A stretch of 42,018 bases of DNA. Source: a virus. The position numbers and the translations under genes are program-made. Location of the stretch: IMG/VR virus record IMGVR_UViG_3300042879_002022, positions 1 through 42,018 of that record. One strand, written 5' to 3'. Below the pieces are notes generated by a model, which worked only from the letters and a program-made list of their open reading frames with translations, was not told the origin of the DNA and did no database searches. How positions within the stretch are numbered: the stretch's first letter is position 1; the number at the start of each line of letters is the position of its first letter. Below are positions 38,232 through 42,018 of this stretch, piece after piece.

Positions 38232-38249
38232 GTCTGCACCCCTGCAGAC
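38232..38249. promoter_or_regulatory. Perfect stem-loop at the end of the RT gene
   Basis: GTCTGCA/TGCAGAC arms (7 bp, perfect) close a CCCC loop on the plus strand. It begins in the RT stop codon and lies 8 bp before the GTG of the next gene. There is no T-run. It resembles the GTAGAGC family (CTGCACCCCTGCAG core), and could separate DGR and lysis expression. Confidence 0.6.
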
Positions 38250-39262
38250 TATCGGCCTGGCCTGTGCCGGCAAATCCAGGCGTAGATCTCTGGGCGGTGT
38301 TCAGGATTGCAGCGCCAAAGCAGCTGCCTCACATACCGCAGGCTTGCCGTGTCATTGGCGTGGCTGAGGTAGGCCATGGTCGTCTCCAGGCTGCAGCCCG
38401 CCGCGGCCTTGCGCTTCAGGCGTTTGAGCGAGCGCTTGCGGATCAGCTTGTAGGTGCGCCAGTGGCGGTAGCCAACCCAGTCCACGCCGTCATCCACCCA
38501 GCCCACACCGCTCTTGTTGTTGAGCCTCATGCCCAGCTCCTCCACCTTCTGCGCCATCGCCTGGTGGGCAGCGTGGGCAGCTGCCGCGGTCTCGAACAGG
38601 GCGATCATGTCGTCGCAGTAGCGCAGGTAGGTGTCGAGCTTCAGCTCGCGCCGGGCGAAGTGATCGAGGGGGTTGAGCGCCATGTTGGCCATGATCTGGC
38701 TGGTGCTCGCGCCAATGGGGATGCCGCAGTCGCCACCGTTCACCGTGATGTAGCGCCACAGCAGAGCAAGCGTTGGCTTGCATTTGATGTGACGGCACAT
38801 CTCGGCATAGAGCGCTTCGTGGTTGATGCTGTAAAAGAACTTGCTGATGTCCAGGCTGAGGTAATACTTCCAGCGACGATCCTTCAGATAGGCATGAAAC
38901 TGCTGGCTGCAGCGATGGGTGCCGCGGCCAATCAGGCAGCTGTAGGTGTGAGCGATTAACCGCTGCTGCAGGGGCACACGCAGCACGTTGCAGACGGCGT
39001 GCTGCACGATGCGATCCTCAAGGAACGGCGCTTGGATCAGCCGGGGCTTTGGGTCCTTGATCCAGAACTCATAGTGCGGCCGTGGCTTATACCTGCCGTC
39101 CAGCAGCTTGGCTTCCAGGTGCGACAGGTTGACCGCCAGGTTGCTCTCGTACTGGAGGATCAACCGCTTGTCGCCCTTGCCGCTTCTGACTTCCTTCCAG
39201 GCGTCCAGCAGCGCGTCGTAGCTGGCGATCTGTGGCCACAAATTGCTGAGCTTGTGGGGCAT
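38249..39262 (-). CDS. DGR reverse transcriptase
   Basis: The protein has 337 residues. Motifs in order: RT2-like KPRLIQAPFLEDRIVQHAV (72-90); RT3 LSLDISKFFYSINHEAL with catalytic D138; the DGR-diagnostic RT4 GIPIGASTSQIMANM with IGxxxSQ at 183-189; RT5 TYLRYCDDMIALF with Y-C-D-D at 215-218; and a basic thumb (RKRSLKRLKRKAA, 275-287). The IGxxxSQ pattern separates DGR enzymes from group II intron and retron RTs. It should use TR RNA, with Avd, to make adenine-mutagenised cDNA. The ATG at 39262 is 135 bp downstream of TR. The YCDD variant in place of the more usual YMDD/YVDD is noted. Confidence 0.96.
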   Translation of the reverse strand: MPHKLSNLWPQIASYDALLDAWKEVRSGKGDKRLILQYESNLAVNLSHLEAKLLDGRYKPRPHYEFWIKDPKPRLIQAPFLEDRIVQHAVCNVLRVPLQQRLIAHTYSCLIGRGTHRCSQQFHAYLKDRRWKYYLSLDISKFFYSINHEALYAEMCRHIKCKPTLALLWRYITVNGGDCGIPIGASTSQIMANMALNPLDHFARRELKLDTYLRYCDDMIALFETAAAAHAAHQAMAQKVEELGMRLNNKSGVGWVDDGVDWVGYRHWRTYKLIRKRSLKRLKRKAAAGCSLETTMAYLSHANDTASLRYVRQLLWRCNPEHRPEIYAWICRHRPGR

Positions 39263-39309
39263 GGCGAGACGGTCGCAGAGCTACTGGAATCGCCTTCCCC
39301 GGCTATTGA

Positions 39310-39324
39310 GAGCCCAGTGGGCTC
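39310..39324. other. Stem-loop in the TR-RT spacer
   Basis: GAGCCCA/TGGGCTC arms are a perfect 7-bp inverted repeat around a single central base, and extend further (TTGAG...CTCAA) with a 2-base bulge. It lies in the 135-bp spacer between TR and RT, the part of DGR RNAs that is structured and needed for cDNA priming in BPP-1. Confidence 0.65.
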
Positions 39325-39397
39325 AAGGACGAACTCCCTCCCTTCAACACGACACGGCCGGTCCCACGTGAGGCCCGACGCTGGGCGTGATTGTGTC

Positions 39398-39521
39398 GAA
39401 GTCGGACGGCACGCGCCCCATTGTTGTTGTTCGCGTTACCGGATGTGTTGTTGAGATTCACGTTGAACACGCCCGCATTGGCCGTGTTGTCCCAGTTGCC
39501 CCCAACATTCGGCAGCATGTC
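39398..39521 (-). repeat. DGR template repeat (TR)
   Basis: This 124-bp segment aligns without gaps to VR at 39962-40085. In the VR reading frame TR would encode an Asn-rich segment (12 Asn codons, AAC or AAT), the usual codon design that lets adenine mutation reach many amino acids without stop codons. Its 5' end overlaps the avd stop codon by 2 bases. Outside these limits the first mismatches are at non-adenine positions, which sets the repeat ends. Confidence 0.97.
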
Positions 39522-39954
39522 AGGAGTCCGCCCTGAGTTCAGAGCGTAGCCAGCCCCCTAGAAGTTTGCCCACTTCGTCGAGCTTCTCGCAGGCAACACG
39601 GTGTCGCCTGGGCTCGATGAACTTGGCTTCCACTGCCAGGTTGAGCAGCTGCCTGAGGAACTCGTGCTGCACATTGAAGCGCGTGAGATCGGTCTTCTTG
39701 TGCTGCTTCTTGTTGGCGGCGATGGCCAACTCCAGACAGAGATACCCGATCTCACGCATCTTGGCGCTGAGGACATACTTTTCATACCGCGGCATGTTCC
39801 TTGTAAGAACGTCGAGGTAGAGGCAGAGGTCCTTGCAGCGCCGCTCGATGAGCCAGTAACGCTCCCGCCGGCGGTCGAGGCCCAGGGCCTGTTCTTCCGG
39901 CGGTGTGGCGTCAGAGGGAAGGCCCGCTGCCGCGGGCCCCACATGGCTGCTCAC
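39520..39954 (-). CDS. avd: Avd-like DGR accessory variability determinant
   Basis: The protein has 144 residues. After a Pro-rich start it is a four-helix protein, highly basic: RRRERYWLIERRCKDLCLYL, DVLTRNMPRYEKYVLSAKMR, EIGYLCLELAIAANKKQHKK and FNVQHEFLRQLLNLAVEAKF. It matches the Avd/23S-rRNA-intervening-sequence four-helix family that forms a barrel, binds RT and TR RNA and is required for mutagenic retrohoming. The start is GTG, in a GTGA overlap with the target gene stop, so it is translated by coupling. The TR begins at its stop codon. Confidence 0.92.
   Translation of the reverse strand: MSSHVGPAAAGLPSDATPPEEQALGLDRRRERYWLIERRCKDLCLYLDVLTRNMPRYEKYVLSAKMREIGYLCLELAIAANKKQHKKTDLTRFNVQHEFLRQLLNLAVEAKFIEPRRHRVACEKLDEVGKLLGGWLRSELRADS
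39921..39938. promoter_or_regulatory. GC-rich stem-loop downstream of VR
   Basis: On the coding strand GGCCCGC-GGCA-GCGGGCC is a perfect 7-bp stem with a four-base loop, 23 bp beyond the VR 3' end and inside the first codons of avd. In BPP-1, a similar hairpin/cruciform after VR promotes target recognition; the GGCA loop fits the G-purine-N-A type I recall for phage DGRs. Confidence 0.8.
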
Positions 39955-41489
39955 GCAGCCAGAAGGCGGACGGCACGCGCCCCAGCGTTGTTGTACGCGT
40001 AACCGGATGCGCTGCTGAGAAGCACGGTGAACACGCCCGCAGCGGCCGTGTAGTCCCAGACGCCCCCAACAATCGGCAGCAGGTCGTTGGGACTGGAGCG
40101 ATACACACCGTCACCACCAAAGATGTTGGTGCTGGTCTGCGTGCCGCTGGTGCCCAGCTCCCTGGGAATCAGGGTCTCCGTCATCGCCCGCTTGGTGGCG
40201 TTGCTGAAGCTGCTGGAGGGGTGGAAGGTGCCACCGCTGTGGGGCACCAGGTAGCTCCAGCCAGCGCTGCCGAACCAGATGCCGTCATCGGCTGCGGCAA
40301 CGCTCTCTGCGGCCAGGGACAGCACGCCAGAAGCGCCTGTGATCGAGGCGTTGCCGGTGGTGTTGGTCCAGGCTGCAGAGCTCGGGAACAGACGGAAGCC
40401 CCCGTTGCCGCCGCCGCTGTTGGTCAGGCCAGGGGCCAGTTCCCACTGGTTGCCCTGAATGTCCACGATCCCGCTGAGCTGACCGTTGTGAGTGGTGTGC
40501 TCAGTGGCTGCAGCACCGCTGATCCGAGCGGCGCCGGTGAAGGCGCGGCTGTTGCGGCCGGCGTAGCCCGAGCCGTTGTGCCCGGTCAGATCCGTGCGGG
40601 CGAACTGCAGGCTGGACTTGTTCACGTCCGAGCCGTTGTTGTTGTTGCCCTTGGGCGCATAGGGCGCCACGTCCATCCAGGCCGCCTTGGTGGTGGCACC
40701 GGCGATGGGTGCGCCGCCAGCATCGAGCAGGGCCTGGGCATGGGCCAGCGACAGGAAGGCGATCTGGCTGCGGATCCACAGGGGGATGGGCGCAAAGTCC
40801 AGGCCGCGGGTCTTCACCAGGGCCCACACGCCACCGAAGTTGTTGGCGGGGGTGCCAGCAGCGCTGTTCAGCGCGGTGCTGTTCACCAGGCTGAAGGGGC
40901 TGTTCCAGTCAGTGCCGCCTTCGTCCTTGGTGGTGGGGCTGCAGGGCCAGTGCAGGGGCCGCGACACGGCGATGCCGCCGGTGAGCGGGGTGCCGCCGGG
41001 GCCGTTGGTGTGGTTCGGAGAGCCAGAGCCATCGGGCTTGCCGTTGGAGATCTGGTACTTGTCCACGAACACGCCGATCAGGCTCTGGCCTGCGTCCGTG
41101 AACGCCTTGGGCAGGACAGCGTTGCCACTCTGCGTGTCACTGATCACCACCTTCGTGCCATAGAACGGCGCGTTGGTGTTGCCGGGGGCCTGCACGTCGA
41201 TGTAGTGCGCCGGGATGAAGCACACAATCGAAGCGCTCGGGATGTGGATGTAGTTCCCGAAGTGAGGGTGCTCGCGCAGCGGGTCGTAGGTGCCGGCGCT
41301 CAGTGGCGCGAAGTCGGCAGGCAGCAGCTCAATGGGGCAGCAACCGATGCCGAAGCCGCTCATGCCGGCCAGGCCCACGGTGTAGCGCCACTGATCGCGG
41401 TAGCCGTACCACTCGTTCTCGATGTTGAAGATCCCGGAGGGACCAACAATGCGCTCCTTGACGCGGAGCAATGGTGTGATGACAGTCAT
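39951..41489 (-). CDS. DGR target protein: C-type-lectin/FGE-like tail protein with variable C-terminus
   Basis: The protein has 512 residues. The C-terminal half has the formylglycine-enzyme-like C-lectin features of DGR targets: a central VDIQGNQWELAPG (compare the GN.WE motif), the WSYLVPHSGG strand region and the end GARAVRLLAA. VR codes for residues 469-509; 13 amino acids differ from the TR-encoded residues and cluster on the expected ligand-binding face. The first 330 residues are beta-rich with FHP/SPNHTNG loops and are probably the virion-attachment part. It lies in the tail-fibre operon, so it is most likely a receptor-binding tip. The start is ATG 41489, 3 bp after the upstream stop. 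Confidence 0.93.
   Translation of the reverse strand: MTVITPLLRVKERIVGPSGIFNIENEWYGYRDQWRYTVGLAGMSGFGIGCCPIELLPADFAPLSAGTYDPLREHPHFGNYIHIPSASIVCFIPAHYIDVQAPGNTNAPFYGTKVVISDTQSGNAVLPKAFTDAGQSLIGVFVDKYQISNGKPDGSGSPNHTNGPGGTPLTGGIAVSRPLHWPCSPTTKDEGGTDWNSPFSLVNSTALNSAAGTPANNFGGVWALVKTRGLDFAPIPLWIRSQIAFLSLAHAQALLDAGGAPIAGATTKAAWMDVAPYAPKGNNNNGSDVNKSSLQFARTDLTGHNGSGYAGRNSRAFTGAARISGAAATEHTTHNGQLSGIVDIQGNQWELAPGLTNSGGGNGGFRLFPSSAAWTNTTGNASITGASGVLSLAAESVAAADDGIWFGSAGWSYLVPHSGGTFHPSSSFSNATKRAMTETLIPRELGTSGTQTSTNIFGGDGVYRSSPNDLLPIVGGVWDYTAAAGVFTVLLSSASGYAYNNAGARAVRLLAA
39962..40085 (-). repeat. DGR variable repeat (VR)
   Basis: 124 bp at the 3' end of the target gene, 8 bp before the stop codon. It differs from TR at 18 positions, all of them adenine in TR. 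Both ends are unmutated, GC-rich and identical to TR, and the 3' part (coding GGGGCGCGTGCCGTC) is the expected initiation-of-mutagenic-homing segment. Confidence 0.97.
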
Positions 41490-41492
41490 GGC

Positions 41493-41768
41493 TCAGGCCT
41501 CGTTGAAAGGAGCGGGGTAGAAGGTGACGGGATTGGGTAGCTGCGTCTTGGTGATTGCTGTCACCGGCTGGCCACCAGCCCAGGCGTCGATGTCATCACC
41601 AACGCCATAGGCCCCGAAGTAATCGAAGCCGTCGTGAGTGTTGGCGTCAGGGTCAGCATCACGCTGCAGTGCCACCAAGGTGAAGGTGGGCTCGGTGCCG
41701 GGATCTTGCTCAGGCCATTGCACGTTGGTGCCGGGCTCGGGATCAGCCTTGTAGAAACGGAAGTCCAT
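41493..41768 (-). CDS. Small acidic fibre-operon protein upstream of the DGR target
   Basis: The protein has 91 residues. It is very acidic and aromatic: MDFRFYKADPEPGTNVQWPE, QRDADPDANTHDGFDYFGAY and a C-terminal VTFYPAPFNEA. No family recognised. The stop is 3 bp before the DGR target ATG, so the two are co-translated; it may be a chaperone or adaptor for the variable protein. Confidence 0.72.
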   Translation of the reverse strand: MDFRFYKADPEPGTNVQWPEQDPGTEPTFTLVALQRDADPDANTHDGFDYFGAYGVGDDIDAWAGGQPVTAITKTQLPNPVTFYPAPFNEA

Positions 41769-41771
41769 GGC

Positions 41772-41939
41772 TCACATGTGAGAAGCGGAAGTGGGGTCGA
41801 TCACAGAACGACCGCCATAGCTGCGATCACCAGGGCGACCGATTGGCAGTGTGTCTTGATCAAATTGCTGCAGTTTCTGCAGGCTGGGTTCGGCAACCGG
41901 CGCTGTGGCCGGAAACCCTGTGGACGGAAGTACGGCCAT
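41772..41939 (-). CDS. Small fibre-operon protein spanning the window ends (55 residues)
   Basis: The protein starts MAVLPSTGFPATAPVAEPSL, continues LQKLQQFDQDTLPIGRPGDR and ends DPTSASHM. It is largely disordered. Its ATG (41937-41939) corresponds to 46-48 in the left copy of the overlap, where it shares an A with the stop of the 88-residue gene. This coupling across the ends is the best evidence that the ends are joined in the real molecule. Function unknown. Confidence 0.75.
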   Translation of the reverse strand: MAVLPSTGFPATAPVAEPSLQKLQQFDQDTLPIGRPGDRSYGGRSVIDPTSASHM

Positions 41940-42018
41940 CAGCAGAAGCTCCCTGACGGAAGGTGAATAGGGTTGTAGGCATCAGCACTGACGTAGTGAA
42001 ACGCCGTGCCAGGAGGCA
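41892..42018. repeat. Terminal overlap, right copy
   Basis: Identical to bases 1-127. See the left copy. Confidence 0.93.

Larger units (their letters stand above)
38249..41489 (-). mobile_element. Diversity-generating retroelement (DGR) cassette
   Basis: In transcription order: target gene with VR (39951-41489), avd (39520-39954), TR (39398-39521) and reverse transcriptase (38249-39262). All four are on the minus strand and continuous with the tail-fibre operon. TR and VR are the same length and differ only at TR adenines. This is the canonical content of the Bordetella phage BPP-1 type DGR: the RT copies TR RNA with adenine errors and the cDNA replaces VR. Confidence 0.97.

Noticed and set aside
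39303-39518. A 71-codon Asn-rich reading frame starting inside TR
   Set aside because: It is the TR read in the VR frame, starting at an ATG that corresponds to a CTG in VR. Its Asn-rich start reflects template design, and the rest is the non-coding spacer. It is not a gene.
1-42018. CRISPR array, insertion sequences or rRNA genes
   Set aside because: I saw no regularly spaced repeats with spacers, no transposase and no rRNA sequence. The only recombinase is the tyrosine integrase, and the only retroelement is the DGR.

Overview
This window is an essentially complete genome of a T7-like podovirus (a short-tailed dsDNA phage). The first 127 bases are repeated exactly as the last 127 bases (1-127 = 41892-42018). 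A small gene that starts at position 48 on the minus strand is completed only by reading through that overlap, so the true molecule assembled as a circle of about 41,891 bp and the window ends are artificial. The host is most likely a GC-rich picocyanobacterium (Synechococcus/Cyanobium type). The gene order and the proteins upstream of the portal resemble marine cyanopodoviruses, and the phage carries a 44-bp copy of the 5' half of a cyanobacterial-type tRNA-Leu(UAA) beside an integrase. No photosynthesis or carbon-metabolism genes are present, so the host assignment is an inference.

Most genes lie on the minus strand and are packed with 1-4 bp stop/start overlaps. Read in the direction of transcription from about 33.5 kb downward: small early genes, a ribbon-helix-helix protein and two winged-helix regulators (33.5-30.5 kb); a tyrosine integrase and attP (30.4-29.2 kb); a single-subunit T7-type RNA polymerase (29.2-26.8 kb); SSB, a RusA-type resolvase, a zinc-ribbon protein, many small ORFs and a 5' exonuclease (26.7-21.9 kb); head genes (portal, scaffold, capsid, with a terminator after the capsid); tail tube genes gp11 and gp12; internal virion proteins gp13-gp16 plus an extra large one; then the tail fibre module, which continues across the artificial ends. 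A short plus-strand block (34.0-37.9 kb) carries a winged-helix protein, the large terminase and a C39-type cysteine peptidase endolysin. The small terminase is embedded in that block on the opposite strand. The two transcription blocks diverge from a gene-free region at 33.5-34.05 kb and converge at 37.86 kb.

The most exciting system is a complete diversity-generating retroelement (DGR) at the end of the tail-fibre operon (38249-41489, minus strand): a 512-residue C-type-lectin/FGE-like target protein with a 124-bp variable repeat (VR) at its 3' end, an Avd accessory protein, a 124-bp template repeat (TR) and a DGR-type reverse transcriptase. TR and VR align without gaps. They differ at 18 positions, and every one is an adenine in the TR coding strand (18 of 33 adenines changed, 0 of 91 other bases). 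A GC-rich stem-loop lies just downstream of VR. This phage should therefore diversify a surface-exposed, probably receptor-binding, tail protein.

Other points of interest are the lack of any recognisable DNA polymerase or primase-helicase where T7-like phages keep them, a five-copy exact 12-mer leader in the early region, a recurrent quasi-palindromic motif ending GTAGAGC at transcription-unit boundaries, an attP that implies an intron-less host tRNA-Leu, a giant ejection protein with ParB-like and HEAFH motifs, and a duplicated fibre C-terminal domain.
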